Positions 34,236-47,737 of a stretch of DNA of 64,000 nt are shown here, one piece after another; the stretch's first letter is position 1; each line of letters opens with the position of its first letter. Below the pieces are notes generated by a model. That model was given only the letters and a program-made list of their open reading frames with translations, made no database searches and had not been told where the DNA came from. Source of the DNA: Manduca sexta (taxonomy: Eukaryota > Arthropoda > Insecta > Lepidoptera > Sphingidae); the NCBI RefSeq assembly GCF_014839805.1, contig NC_051129.1, forward strand, positions 13,086,920 to 13,150,919, written 5' to 3'. The translations under genes were made by a program, and so were the position numbers.

Positions 34236-35086
34236 AATTTTATCAATTAAGATTGAGTAACGTGGTGTTCGGGGAATTATTGGAGATTAGTTCCATGCTC
34301 CATTATCAATGTCTGGTCAAATTGTAGGGAGTTTGGTAGTCAATATGTAATTGATTTTAGTTTGGTTTCAGCGTTGGATGTTTATGTTAGTAGAAGAAGT
34401 ATGAAGAAAGGCCTGAAAAGTCGAATGTGACGCCAAATTCAAGAGGATTAGGGGATAATAGTATCTCACTCTGATATACGTCCCTGCAATTCTAATAAGC
34501 CAAGATCGTCAGGTGACACCAAGCAACGAAGCTCGGTGACTATGTATATTCTTGACTATCATTACTCCAAAATGAAATTAATAGATCAGGAGACTTTGGA
34601 AATTGACATATTAATCTAAAACGATTTTGTCAATGTTAATTACACGTTAAGGAACCTTCTTATCAATAAGGATAATAACTATTACTTATTCTAGTTATTT
34701 GAGAGCTAAAGAACCAAGCACTAATAAAATTATTTATTAATTAAAAAAGCCTCTAATTAACTTTATCAATCTTCGCTGTATCAGGTTGATTCACTGTGTT
34801 AGCCCGCACGTTACTGCTGGCTTCTGACTAAAGTCAATTACGAAATTATTTACGACGGCTTATGACGTCTTGTGAATTTACGTTTTGCGAACAGGTGTAA
34901 TCTGTTTTTTTTCTGTCGGTATAATGTTTAGTTATAAATTAATATATTATAATAATGTAACTGCATCTTTTTCAAAGTATTTCCAAACATATTCTATCTG
35001 TGATGGAGGACAAACAACTGTTTAGACTTTAAAATTTTCAGTTAATAGAAGTGAAAGCGAATATCTTTAATATATCCGATTGGTAA

Positions 35087-35586
35087 NNNNNNNNNNNNNN
35101 NNNNNNNNNNNNNNNNNNNNNNNNNNNNNNNNNNNNNNNNNNNNNNNNNNNNNNNNNNNNNNNNNNNNNNNNNNNNNNNNNNNNNNNNNNNNNNNNNNNN
35201 NNNNNNNNNNNNNNNNNNNNNNNNNNNNNNNNNNNNNNNNNNNNNNNNNNNNNNNNNNNNNNNNNNNNNNNNNNNNNNNNNNNNNNNNNNNNNNNNNNNN
35301 NNNNNNNNNNNNNNNNNNNNNNNNNNNNNNNNNNNNNNNNNNNNNNNNNNNNNNNNNNNNNNNNNNNNNNNNNNNNNNNNNNNNNNNNNNNNNNNNNNNN
35401 NNNNNNNNNNNNNNNNNNNNNNNNNNNNNNNNNNNNNNNNNNNNNNNNNNNNNNNNNNNNNNNNNNNNNNNNNNNNNNNNNNNNNNNNNNNNNNNNNNNN
35501 NNNNNNNNNNNNNNNNNNNNNNNNNNNNNNNNNNNNNNNNNNNNNNNNNNNNNNNNNNNNNNNNNNNNNNNNNNNNNNNNNNNNNN
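35087..35586. other. Assembly gap of exactly 500 N
   Basis: It breaks A2 at 'gattggtaa', next to the A-run that continues at ~46700 in A3, and is followed directly by B2 at a point equivalent to ~23958. Open frames spanning it are artefacts. Confidence 0.99.
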
Positions 35587-36593
35587 CTAAATGGAAGACC
35601 AAGAGTCTACAAAATCTACTCTAAACTAAACATATAAACAATATTTCTACAACAAAGTCCACTTATTATCAAACATGAAGGAAACAAGTGTATTTTTTAA
35701 AAAATGTTATGCAATCAGATAATAACGTGCGTTTCCTATTTGTGCAACATGGCAATAGTCGCAAATGGGCCCGACCACGCCCCGGGCACGTAGTTCAGAT
35801 GCAGTTGAGTAATGATTTGTGTTTGCTTTGTTTGTAAATGGTTTTGCTCGAATGTTCTTTTCCTGAATGAGTCTTCCTGTACTTTGGGATGAAATGTAGC
35901 CTATATGGTAATCCTGGATACGGTTTATCTTAAAAGCTAAATTTCAATGAATTCCCGGCCGTGGTTTTGCGTATATGTCTAACAACCGAATATACCTCCC
36001 AGGCAATTCGTGTTCGCTCGATCGTCACACCGAATGGTAACCCATGTATTTTTAGTGATCCAACACACAGTTCATTGTGTGTACATCTTGGATGCATATC
36101 ATATTGAGGCCGAAAAGATCCGCAGAAGTTCCTAGAAATTCTCATTCTTCCCCATTTCTTTCTCCACTTCTAACAGGGTCGCTGTGGTTGCTAAGCCGTG
36201 AGATGGCTTATATCCTGATAGCAGGGTAACACGATGATTACACACAACTGTACCCACCCCCTCCAAAAAACATCAAACAGATCTACCTATCTTAAGCTTA
36301 AACATAATGCATATTATTATTATTTTAAATTAATTGCAGTAATTTCATATAGGCATTGTAATAAAGATTAATTAATTAAACGTTTAACAAACATATAAAT
36401 ATGTCGTCGGCTCAAAAGTCACGGGCAATATCGAATAGGTTATTTTAATTATAATTATTGACATTGAAACAGAAGTTGAGCGTTGCCAAGTTTGCCTAGT
36501 GTGATTAAAAGGTCCTATACGGCATCACATCTATCTTTAAGACCTTATAGATACCAATAACAAATCGCTTGGAAGCTAGTAAGATGTAACTAA

Positions 36594-36810
36594 CTAGCTT
36601 TTGCTCGCTGGTTCGCACGCGTGAAGTTTTCCGGGATAAAAGTCCCGCTATATATTTTCCCCGGATAGTATACTCACTATAACCTATAACCTTCTCAGGG
36701 TTTAAAATTATCTCTAAACCAAATTTTATAAAAATCCGTTCAGTAGATTTTGAGTAAATCGATAACATACATGGACAGAAAAGAGGACTTTGTGTCATAA
36801 TATGTATAGA
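36594..36810 (-). mobile_element. Non-autonomous Helitron-like element (B2 copy)
   Basis: It is the same element and same length as 24955-25171, with CTAG at 36594-36597 and A/T flanks. Confidence 0.7.
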
Positions 36811-36929
36811 TAGATAGTAGCACCATGCAGAACTTTGAATTATAAAATTAAATCTGAAGTGTGATGTTATCGTCACACTGAAATTACGATCATATTACAC
36901 TGGACATGCGCGCCGCCTTTTTTATACGT

Positions 36930-37215
36930 GCGCGGCGTAGTGGCTGCGATGGCAAGTGGAGTGGTCCAATAGGTGTCGACTGACGAGAATTAGCCCTCGA
37001 CAGTCGACGCACAATTGCGGCCTGTTGGAACCTGATATACAGCTGATCGACGCAACACACTTACCTCCACTATGGCGGATGTTGGAACCTGATGATATAC
37101 AAGTGCCGGCCTGTTGGAACCGGATATAAACTGCTGATCACTGATACACTCCTACTATGGCGGATGTATTCGCTTGAAATTCACCAGTGGAAAGGGCCTT
37201 AATTTTACCTAACCA
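36930..37215 (+). repeat. 'gtcgactgacga' repeat, eroded copy (B2)
   Basis: It aligns with 25290-25635 but is shorter through many small deletions, one removing about 40 bases of the first tandem unit. The flanking sequence is almost unchanged, so the deletions are strikingly local. Confidence 0.7.
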
Positions 37216-37429
37216 CAGATGAAACACCCCAGCTTTAGACTCTGATAGTGCTAAGTAAACACACGACACTGACCACAATGTCTTTCAAACCAATACAACA
37301 ACGCTTGCTTATTCCTGCTTGACGACATAAAATTGCCCAGATATTTTGCATACGAGAGACCCGTCACTTCAACCATTTTATAATTAGTTGTAGTTATACA
37401 TATATCCACCTGTTCAAAATCCAAGGGTT

Positions 37430-37632
37430 CACACCTTGACTTTTTAAAATAATGTGTGTATTCTTTGTGAATAATTATCGCTTGCTTTAACGGTAAAGGA
37501 AAACATCGTGAGGAACCCGCATAACTACTTTAAAAGTTTTCGGTAGGAATTTTGAGGTTATGTGAAATATACCAACTCGCACTAGACCAACGTGGTGGAC
37601 TAAGGCCCAATCCCTCCCAGTAGTAGAGGAGG
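37430..37632 (+). repeat. Lepidopteran SINE (B2 copy)
   Basis: It is equivalent to 25845-26052, with few differences. Confidence 0.75.
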
Positions 37633-39054
37633 CCAGCAGTCGTAGTTATCGCGATTAATTTATTAACAATAAAATGACAACAGTAATTTATAGGACTCTA
37701 AGAAACTTCCATCCTCTCAAACACCCAGTCTATTTTTACCTTGCTCAAGAATCGGAAATAGACGATTCTTGGCTGAGGTCTGCACAATCTTGTAATTAAA
37801 AAATGTTTGACGGCTGTCGTTTTGCGGGAAAATATGGCGCTTACCATGAGACAAGCGACGCGGCCCCGACATTAATTTATAAGAAAACGTCTAATTTGGT
37901 ATATTTGGCAGTTGCGTCGTTTTAATCGGAACTTGTAAACGAAATAGATCGAGTGCCAACAAAAACATGAAATATTTTATCCTTTTAACATTAATGAGAC
38001 ATTTGTAAATCGCTTCGCTTTCTTAATGTGCAGGAATTGTTCTAGAAACTACGTTCTTTTTTAACGATCTTTTTGAAATAATTCTGTTCAGTATAGAATG
38101 TTAATGCATCTATTTATTCCCTGGTAGTAATCGGTTCTTTGTTTTATAAATAGTTTAATTCTATTGTCAATACTTAACCTAAGGAACAGTTTGAAGCTGA
38201 TTTTGTTATGAATTACTATAATTGGCGAGCAAAACTATCTTACAAACAGCTCACTCTTCGCTGCTCGCTGACAGTGCGACAGCTACTTTGCTCTACCCAA
38301 AATTAATAGTTCATGTTCCTCCAGTTATAATGGTTTTATATCAAACATACACTCATTAGGTGTTACGGTGTATAAATGTGTTTTAGGTAAATTATATTTT
38401 GTTATACTGATTGTAAAAATTTTAACATCAATACTACAGAATGCCGGAGTAAAATATTTTAAGGTCTATACAGATAGGGTATTTTCATGCCCCGAAAAAC
38501 ATTTCTTAGGATCTATGTTCACAACGCTTCGAAACGACTTAAATACGTACACGTTTGATACGGCACTCATTGCAAGTTTTCATTGCGTGAATTTGTATCT
38601 AAACGTACACAGTTCCCGACTGCATCGCGTTAACGCGTTTTTCAGTTGCGTTTGAATTTTAAAGCACGTATTCGTGCCGTTTAACTAACCTCGTATATAA
38701 TATATTGATATTTTTATCAAGAAGAGAGGCAACCCTGCTTTGAAAATCTGTATAAAAAATTAATGGAATATATAATGATAAAATAATAAACAATCTCATA
38801 ACATTTAAGCGCCGGCTCATTTTTAGAGTAAACAGTGCTACTGGCCCGAAAAAACACTTCAAATGGGTTAACGCTTCCGTTTGAAAACGTAAGACAGACT
38901 TTATTATAAATGGCGAAATTGTTTTGTAATACAGGCCACACATAAAGTCCAACCGCTCCAGCGACTTAGGATAATGCTGAAAATCAGAACGAAACAATGT
39001 AGATGAACAAAAAATAGAAATGTAGAGTATAGAAAAAGTAATGACACAAAGTTT

Positions 39055-39235
39055 GTAGCCAGTGTAACTACTGGACATAGTAAGCCCTAACATCGCATGT
39101 CTCAGGATGGTGAGCGCAGTGGAATTCAAACAATACTTTGTAATTCAAGGTGTTGGATAGTGTTTGTACTATTATGAGCGGTCGTATCGCTTACTATTAG
39201 GCGAACGGAAAGCTCATCTCGTCATTCGAAAAAAA
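39055..39235 (+). repeat. SINE-like repeat, plus orientation (B2)
   Basis: It is equivalent to 27471-27650. The following poly-A is longer here. Confidence 0.72.
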
Positions 39236-39768
39236 AAAATGTTTATATACATTTATTAATATTGTTAAAAGATTATACTGAAAACGGTTTTTATAATTAT
39301 TGAATACAATTTTACTTAATACAAAAATACATTTTCACCCTTATTAATGTTAAACGGTAGCTCTTAGGAGGCCATTTAAGGTACGTCAAATACTGAAGTT
39401 ATTACCTCGATTAAAATTAAAGTTGATGTCATACATGAATTGACATATTTGTACCATCTTTGCGTAATCACACGAGTCATGACAAATTCAATGTCTTAAA
39501 TATTTGACATTGAAAATTCTTCAGAACATTACTTACGTCATCAGCTTCAAGCTTATATCACCCTTTAATTTGGAATGAACATTACTTTTTATGCAATTGA
39601 ATTGCGAGAAGCGTAAGCCACTCTTACGGGGAAGATATGATTACTCATAAGAATTAACATCACCAAAATTTTATATTTTTTTTCGATTCTGAAAACACGC
39701 GCGAGTTGTCCAGTATTTCTGTTTATTTCCCATACGGTGACATGTTCTTTTTTTTTATTGCTTTAAAT

Positions 39769-40051
39769 GACGAGACGAGCTTGCCGTTCGCCTGATGGTA
39801 CGCGATACGACCGCCCATTAACAGTAGAAACACCATCCAACACCTTGAATTACAAAGTATTGTTTGGTATTCCACTGCGCTCGCCAACCTGAGACATGAG
39901 GTGTTAAGTCTTATTATGTCCAATAGTTACACTGGCTACAATGCCCTTTAAACGTGAACACAACAGTGATTACACACTGCTGCTTGGTGGCAGAAATAGA
40001 GATTGCGGTGGTACTTACCCAGACGGATTCTCACATATGAGAGACCTACCA
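39769..40051 (-). repeat. SINE-like repeat (A3 copy)
   Basis: It is equivalent to 61-345 and 28176-28458. Confidence 0.72.
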
Positions 40052-40979
40052 TGGAGTTGTTCATTTGAAGATCATACGGACGGATACGGAATTGCAAAAC
40101 GTGGACCGGTTCTATCTCTGTCTATTCTTCGGACGTAAAGTCATGAATGTATACTACAAAATATCTCACATAACCCAATTACAATGACTGCCAACTCTAC
40201 AAATGTGCAATGAAAACAAACAATGTAACGTTACATAAAATATGAGCTATCGTCTACTGCGTTTCCGTCGCTAACAATCACACGGACAGACACGTTCTAT
40301 TTATAGACTTACATATATTAGTGCGTGTGTCACTAGCATTAGAGTTGAAAATTCCGTACATATCAACGTAGATAACTTCCTATCGTGAGAATTATTACTA
40401 TCGTCAATATGTTCAGCGATCTTGAAGTTAAAAAAGTATCTTGTTATCCTGAGAATTCCAACGTTAAGCATTAACACGGGTTTAGATTAGCAAGAAAACT
40501 TACAGAAGTCTACTACCGCAAGCGATTTTTAGCATTTCAACAAGCACGGATCGGCAAATTTTGCGGCAAATCGCATGTGTATAAAACTATTAAAATATTG
40601 CCGCTAGTGTAAACGCATTTGGAAGTTTATATGCAATATATTGCTGCTAGAACTTGCTAGTTTAAACTTAGCATTACCGTAGCAGTAATAACACTGGCTG
40701 GAATATCCTTCAAACTGGAACACAACAGACTTAAGGTACTGCTCACTGAATAGAAGATAGGGTTAAATAATATCATTATGTTTTCTAATAATAACCACAG
40801 ATTATGTGCTACTAACGTTATCGATAAATTACTTAACATTAAATGGCGCGTTCATAATCAAGTGCCACTTACGGACACATTGTTTTCAGATAATACTATG
40901 ATTATTTAATTGACATAATTTATGTGTGATATCATGCTCTTAAGAGTGTTTTCTACAAATTTATCTAACATGTCTAATG

Positions 40980-41092
40980 GCTCGCCTCACTATCACATCA
41001 TGGGACGGAACACTTGGCGAAATGTGGGTGGCCTGGTTGCGTCTCTGGATACCCCTTCGAGGATAAAGGCATGATGTGTGTTTGTTTGTTGT
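40980..41092 (+). repeat. 3' part of tRNA-derived SINE (A3 copy)
   Basis: It is equivalent to 1262-1375, carrying 'atcacatcatgggacgg' and 'ccccttcgaggataaaggca'. Confidence 0.75.
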
Positions 41093-42055
41093 ATGCCTAA
41101 CACTGATCTTATAACCTGTTTGAAGACAGTCCCTTCGCCCACCTTCTGCGATCTTGGTATTTTATAGTTTCCTTAACAAAAGTGACACTGTCTAATTTCA
41201 ATCTGGTCCTAAAATTCCCGTGGAGTTTTCTAACATGATAATTTGAAGTTATTGTACATACTTGAGTGTAGAGTATGTTGGCGACAGGCATTACTAAGTC
41301 GTAAATTCCCAATATTGAAGTTCTACCTAAAAGCATCTTTGTACGAGTTCTGTGTAGAACTTACCAACATGTTGCGTACGCCTTTTACTTATTATTTCAC
41401 TGCTATTTATATTAGTACCTACCACAGTTTTTAATCCATATAACTTTCCATTTTTTTCACCCCGTATAGCGGTTTTCGTGCAAATACCCAAAACCTCCGT
41501 TAAAAACTTCAAGAAGATTGCTTTACATTTTACAATTTCTATTAAATAGAAAAATTGTAGGAGACATTGAAAAGACGTACACCTGTTTAAAATTCATCTC
41601 TCATTGAATATTTTAAATCTTTGAAATATCCTGAATGTAGTATTAACTCTTTTATCACTATAATTTCTTCATTAATTATCCTCATTTAAGAACAATTATC
41701 TTTAATGAACAGAATCTCAAGCATCCATTACTTAACCTCTCGATCGGTTCGTTAAAGCAATTACGTTGGCTCGTTAATGTTCGGTCACATTCCTCGCTCA
41801 ACGTGCTGGTACCGCTTCGTAACCTGAACTCCTTGGTGGCACGCTGCTGGCCACGTGAGGGATAAATTGTCACGGTATCGCAACTCTGTTGTTGTGATTT
41901 ATTTTGTACTGGATTAAGGTTCCATCGTTTTCCAGTTGACTTTTCTCTGGTTCTCTGAAAGTCTTCGAAATTGAGTCGACTGGTTTTAATCTGTTCGTGC
42001 TTGAACACTGCTTGAAGATATGGGTAGCATTATCGAAGAATTGCTTATTAGGAAA

Positions 42056-42552
42056 CTAGCTTCCGCCAGCAGCTTCGCCCGCGTGGATCACGGACTTCAA
42101 AAATGGAGGAGGTGCTCAATTTGTCGGGATATTTTTTTTAATGTATGGTGGTATGCAGGTGGTCCGATTGTCCGGCCAGGGTCTGATGATGGGATCCTGG
42201 TGAAATCGAAGGAACTTTTAACCATAAAGGTTGCACACGCGACGGAAAAAATTGAGTAACTTCTCCCGTTTTCCCAACATTTCCCTTCACTGCTCTGCTC
42301 CTATTAATTGTAGCGTGATGAAAAGTATACTATAACCAGCTCAGGAGTATGAAAAACAATTGTACCAAGTTTCGTTAAAATCCGTCGAGTAGTTTTTGTT
42401 TCTATAACGGTTATACAAACAGACAGACAGACAAAAATTTTACTAATTGCATTTTTGGCATCAGTATCGATCCCTAATCACCCTGATAGTTATTTTGGAA
42501 ATATATGTCATGTACAGAATTGACCTCTCTACAGATTTATTATAGGTATAGA
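42056..42552 (-). mobile_element. Non-autonomous Helitron inserted in A3
   Basis: It has the same position and same ends (minus-strand TC...CTAG, A/T flanks) as the A2 insertion at 30469-30959. It differs mainly by a few indels, for example an extra 'ttggca' near 42454. A2 and A3 therefore descend from one filled site. Confidence 0.88.
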
Positions 42553-44787
42553 TTAGAGAGGATTTGTTAAAGTTCGGCAATTTCAGTAACCCTATTTAAT
42601 GTAACAGCAAAACCACCACTTAGTATCGTCCCGAGGGAAAAAGTAATTGTTCTATATTATAAACCCTTTCTAGTGTTTGGAACTTTTACGATTTCTGTCT
42701 CGGTTGAACGGCTTCTTATCGTCTGCCTGTGATAAACGTGACTCGTAAAAGTAATTTTATTACACGCTTTAATATTCATTTTTGTATTCAATTTTTATAT
42801 TACTAAGGGCTAATTTGTTAATCGTCACATAAAATTTATTTATTTAATAATGTATAACTTGAGTAAGTAGTAGTTGATAAAAGTGATAGAAAATAACAAC
42901 TTTATACGAAAAACATTCAATTTTAAATCGATTGTATTTCATCCTATGAATAAATTTTGTATCATGATTGAAAAATTTGTCTTTAATGACATACCAAGTA
43001 AATTAGGCATCGTCGCCTGGTGATGGGCACTATAAGTTTCCCTAGAGAGCAGCAACACCCAGAAGCTTAAACTAAAAATCTTTTCATAGCTCAGCACAGC
43101 TCATCGCGATATTAGATGTTCAGCCCATTCAATCTTGTCAGGTTACAGAAATATTTTACAATACTGTTATTTATCCGTTTGTTCGCAATCATCTATGCGT
43201 AACTGTTAACAATATTTATGCTATATGTGGATTAGAAATTCCATCTCTAATGATCTATCGAAACGATCACGACTGCTATTATATTCCGATTGCAATATAA
43301 ATACTTTATAAGCATGTATTTAGTTGGGTATATAACTGGCTAAGTATTCAAGTCTTTATAGCAATAGGCTTTGCTAGCGGTTTCGCCCGCGTGGATAACG
43401 TTTCTTAGGGTTAATTTTTTCTCTTCTCCAAGATTCAAAGTAGCTTATGGGGCATACCACGTGAAGCGGGCACGAAAAAAACTCGATGTCTCAGATTTTC
43501 GTAATATTTGATTATGTTATACCTGTATATGTCCTCGATCCAGATACAAAATATTATTAAAGTATAAACCCTGGTTAGCGAGTTAGAGGACTTTGTAGTT
43601 TTGACTGGCCGGCTGGTATACGCCACTTCGAATCCAATTATCAAGTTTTTAAATGTTACAATAAAATAAATAAAGCAATGAAATAAATACTTCATTTAAT
43701 GAGCTTTTTATTGTATTTTTGGAAATTGAAAAATGTTTTTTTTGTATTTGAAAAAAAAGTGTTTGAAAGATTCAAACTTGAATTTCACAAAGTTGGCATA
43801 TTTATATATTTTTTATTTTTTTTCTAAAAATAGCTACTATTGTATAGATAATCTCTGCGAAGTTTCATAATGTGCTGAGAAGTCTTTTAGGAGCTATACC
43901 GATTACAGTGCCGAAGCGCGGCGGTCGCCAGAAAGAGCGAAGTAATGAAAACTTTCAATTAAACTAAATACTTTAGATCAGATAATTTTATCATGTTTTG
44001 CATTGCTTTAAGGATTCAATTACATCTGATTATAATATTAAAAAACATATTTATATTACTGACGGTGCACAACAACATTACAACAGTAGCCTTTAATTAA
44101 ATAATTCTTTTGTAAGGGTGTGTTAATTATACTAAATCCAATAGACATTTCAGTTCCAGATACATATCTTTATTTAAATTTACTTTGTTCCTTTGAACCT
44201 CATTTGTATAAATGCCGCAAATTGTCATTTTGTTCATAAACACTAAAAATAGCTAAGGTCGATATATATGTATTACGTACAGTATGCCATAGAATATACT
44301 ATATACTAAATAGATATAATCTAAAATTATTCTGGTACAAATATAGTCCAGTTAATAGGTTGAAGACATCTGTCGAGTGCACTCATTCCGCCCACACGCA
44401 CTAATTTCTGTTATACCGATTACATTGGATATTGGATACAACATCTCTAGTCTTCTTTTCCTAAATGTCAGCAAACGATGCATTATTGTAACCACACTTA
44501 ATGCCTGCGTCTTCGAGATAGGGAACAGACGTATTAAATAGCGGACCTTCCCCATCTCGCACCCTTACACTTGATCAACCCTAAGTGACATTGTACCCAA
44601 ATCTCTTATCGATAATAAAAGTTCCCCCCATGTTGTATCATTTGGATAATAAAAAAAATTGCATGCGTCTTCTATAGTATTGTTTTCTTACATGTCAAAC
44701 GCCATAACTAAGTAACCAATAGATTGATTACTGACCACACCTAATGGGCTACGTTTCATTGCAAATCCGCATAATACTGGTAGAGAA

Positions 44788-45842
44788 CACTGGATGCAAC
44801 GTGACTTGTCAGTTCCACTTGAATGAGCGTACAAGCCACGCCAGTATCCGAAAGATCAAGTGTCTATGGCGTGACTGTATACAGCGCTGGCTCTAGTACG
44901 CCCATGCGTTCATGTTGTCATGATCAGCTGACAGTAGAACTGAAATGGGAGGTTAATAAAACAGTCAATCAATGTCTCGTTTATGTGTAGATATTTGTCA
45001 GTAGTCTATGATTTGGATGCAACGTGTGTTGGCGGTTCCACTCGAATGGGCTTACAAGCATTCGGAAGATCAGGTGTCGATGGCGCAACAGCCGACAACA
45101 TCGGCTCCACGCACGTGCGTCAGTTTATATTGTCATGCTCTGCAGGTGGAACTGAGATGGAGAATACATGAATATTCAAATCGAAGTTTTAACCCATTTT
45201 AACACTTAGCATTTAGATGCATTGTGACATATTAATTCCACTCGGGGTAACACAATTGGAAGATCAGGAGTGGACGGCCCATTGATAAACGGTACCAACA
45301 CGCATCAATCCAAATTGCCTCAATAGTTTGGCAATTGGATTGACTTGGAGGAATTTATTAATCTCTTCGCCTAATAGTCCAAGTCTTGTTTTTTTTTTCC
45401 ACCGACACAGCAAAGTGATCCCACTGCACTTGATGGTCAGCGGAGTGGAGTCCATATAGAATGTCGACTGACGACTGATGATACTCCTAGCTAGTCGTCA
45501 CATTTAGACGAGCCTGTTTGAACAGGATATATACAGGCTGAACCCGGAACACGACACATTTGCGAAGGCCACTATAGCGGGTTTTAATGCCTCGTTCACG
45601 GTGGTTACTATTCGGACGGACACAAAATATATCCTACCACCAGCCTCCTGTCCATACTTTCAGGTAAAACCTGCATTTGAAGCAACGTGACTTGTAAGTT
45701 CCAGTCGAATAGGTTTACAAGGAAGATCAGGTGTCGATGGCGCGACAGCAGCGGCGCCGGCGCCCACGTTCCCTCCGCACGTGCTGAGGATTATGTTGTC
45801 GGTATCGGTTGACAGTGGTGACTGGAACGGAGTGACTCATTA
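44788..45842. repeat. Four diverged repeats in a row (A3 copy)
   Basis: It is equivalent to 4557-5610, with the embedded 'gtcgactgacga' repeat at 45420-45655. Confidence 0.7.
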
Positions 45843-46956
45843 ACAAAATTTTATCAATTAAGATTGATAACGTATGTTCGGAATTCGAAATTATTGGAGA
45901 TTAGTTCCATGCTCCATTATCAATGTCTGGTCAAATTGTAGGGAGTTTGGTAGTCAATATGTAATTGATTTTAGTTTGGTTTCAGCGTTGGATGTTTATG
46001 TTAGTAGAAGAAGTATGAAGAAAGGCCTGAAAAGTCGAATGTGACGCCAAATTCAAGAGGATTAGGGGATAATAGTATCTCACTCTGATATACGTCCCTG
46101 CAATTCTAATAAGCCAAGATCGTCAGGTGACACCAAGCAACGAAGCTCGGTGACTATGTATATTCTTGACTATCATTACTCCAAAATGAAATTAATAGAT
46201 CAGGAGACTTTGGAAATTGACATATTAATCTAAAACGATTTTGTCAATGTTAATTACACGTTAAGGAACCTTCTTATCAATAAGGATAATAACTATTACT
46301 TATTCTAGTTATTTGAGAGCTAAAGAACCAAGCACTAATAAAATTATTTATTAATTAAAAAAGCCTCTAATTAACTTTATCAATCTTCGCTGTATCAGGT
46401 ATTCACGTGTTAGCCCGCACGTTACTGCTGGCTTCTGACTAAAGTCAATTACGAAATTATTTACGACGGCTTATGACGTCTTGTGAATTTTACGTTTTGC
46501 GAACAGGTGTAATCTGTTTTTTTTTTCTGTCGGTATAATGTTTAGTTATAAATTAATATATTATAATAATGTAACTGCATCTTTTTCGAAAGTATTTCCA
46601 AACATATTCTATCTGTGATGGAGGACAAACAACTGTTTAGACTTTAAAATTTTCAGTTAATAGAAGTGAAAGCGAATATCTTTAATATATCCGATTGGTA
46701 AAAAAATATATAAATATGCATGTTTATAAATTATTTTAAAAATATATTTTTGACTATTATCTTAATTTTGGACTAACATAAACGAAAGTAAATTAATAAA
46801 ATTGGTTATATAAATAACAGAGATATAAATATTTGTCACGCCAATGTGTATTCGGCGCAAAACTCTGCACGTTGCACAAACGATTCGGCTTAGTTTCTAC
46901 CACCGACCGCCTCACGTCTCAGATACTATGGGGTCACATTCAGAATTATTAACAGC

Positions 46957-47140
46957 ATAACTACTGGGCATTATGAGACTTAACATCTTGTTTCAAAAGT
47001 GACGAGCGCAGTGGAGAACCACGCAGTACTTTGTAATTGAAAGTTCTGTATGTTGTTCTAACTGTTTATGGACGGTCGTATTGTTTACCACCAAGCGAGT
47101 GACATACACGGCTCGTCATTGAGTTGCAATAAAAAACGTG
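46957..47140 (+). repeat. SINE-like repeat, plus orientation (A3)
   Basis: It is equivalent to 6711-6890. The A2 counterpart is lost in the second gap. Confidence 0.7.
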
Positions 47141-47410
47141 ATCTACCGGATCTCTTTCCCATCTTCTGCTGTAAAAACAACACCAAACAGGTTTCTATGC
47201 AAAATTAAAATACCAATGACATTTTTCTTAACATATTATGTAACCAGTTCGCACAGAAACAGTGGCTTAAACAAAATGCGACCTTTATCATCTCGTGAGG
47301 CCCTGACCTCCGCGAACAATTTATTAAGGATGTAAAGCAACGTTTGCATTTTTTTTTATGTTTCAAAAAAAACAATAACCCGTTTCCTGTTACAAATGTC
47401 ATACAATTCA

Positions 47411-47439
47411 GTTGAGGTGTTTGTGTAAAACACCTCAAC
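47411..47439. repeat. 12-bp perfect inverted repeat (A3 copy)
   Basis: It is identical to the hairpin at 7165-7193. Confidence 0.85.
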
Positions 47440-47674
47440 AGGTGTTTGTGCGATTTATAAAAACAATAATAACACATAAATAAACATATAAGAAGTTAAA
47501 AAGTTTACAAAAAGGGTAGTGTTTTATGAAATTTAAATACGAAGTATACAGAATTTTGTTCTATGTTTGAAAAAATATGAATACTATTTAAATAAGAACC
47601 CCTCAACCTCTCGGATGGGAATTTTCAGAAAAAGATACCAGATGCCCTCCGATTTGCTTCTAACAATATTAAAG

Positions 47675-47737
47675 TTAAGTTTCTTACGTAACATATTAAG
47701 ACACAGGTGGTCCTAATATGTTACGTAAGAAACTTAA
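47675..47737. repeat. 24-bp perfect inverted repeat (A3 copy)
   Basis: Arms 47675-47698 and 47714-47737 flank the same 15-nt loop as at 7427-7489. Confidence 0.9.

Larger units (their letters stand above)
23958..35086. repeat. Large repeated segment, second copy (B1 + A2)
   Basis: B1 (23958-28115) matches 35587-39708, and A2 (28116-35086) matches 39709-46699 and 1-6460. It is preceded directly by unique sequence and ends at the second N gap beside a run of A. A2 shares single-base variants and the Helitron with A3 against A1. Compared with A3 it has small insertions of a few bases, for example near 28459-28478, 33311-33335 and 33522, of the kind seen in poorly corrected long-read consensus. 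Confidence 0.93.

Noticed and set aside
35042..35637. Open frames on both strands across the second gap
   Set aside because: They consist almost entirely of N.
38659..39129. 156-codon minus-strand open frame in B2
   Set aside because: The same DNA in B1 (27075-27613) is split into separate frames by a one-base difference, the frame starts inside a SINE-like repeat, and there is no motif.
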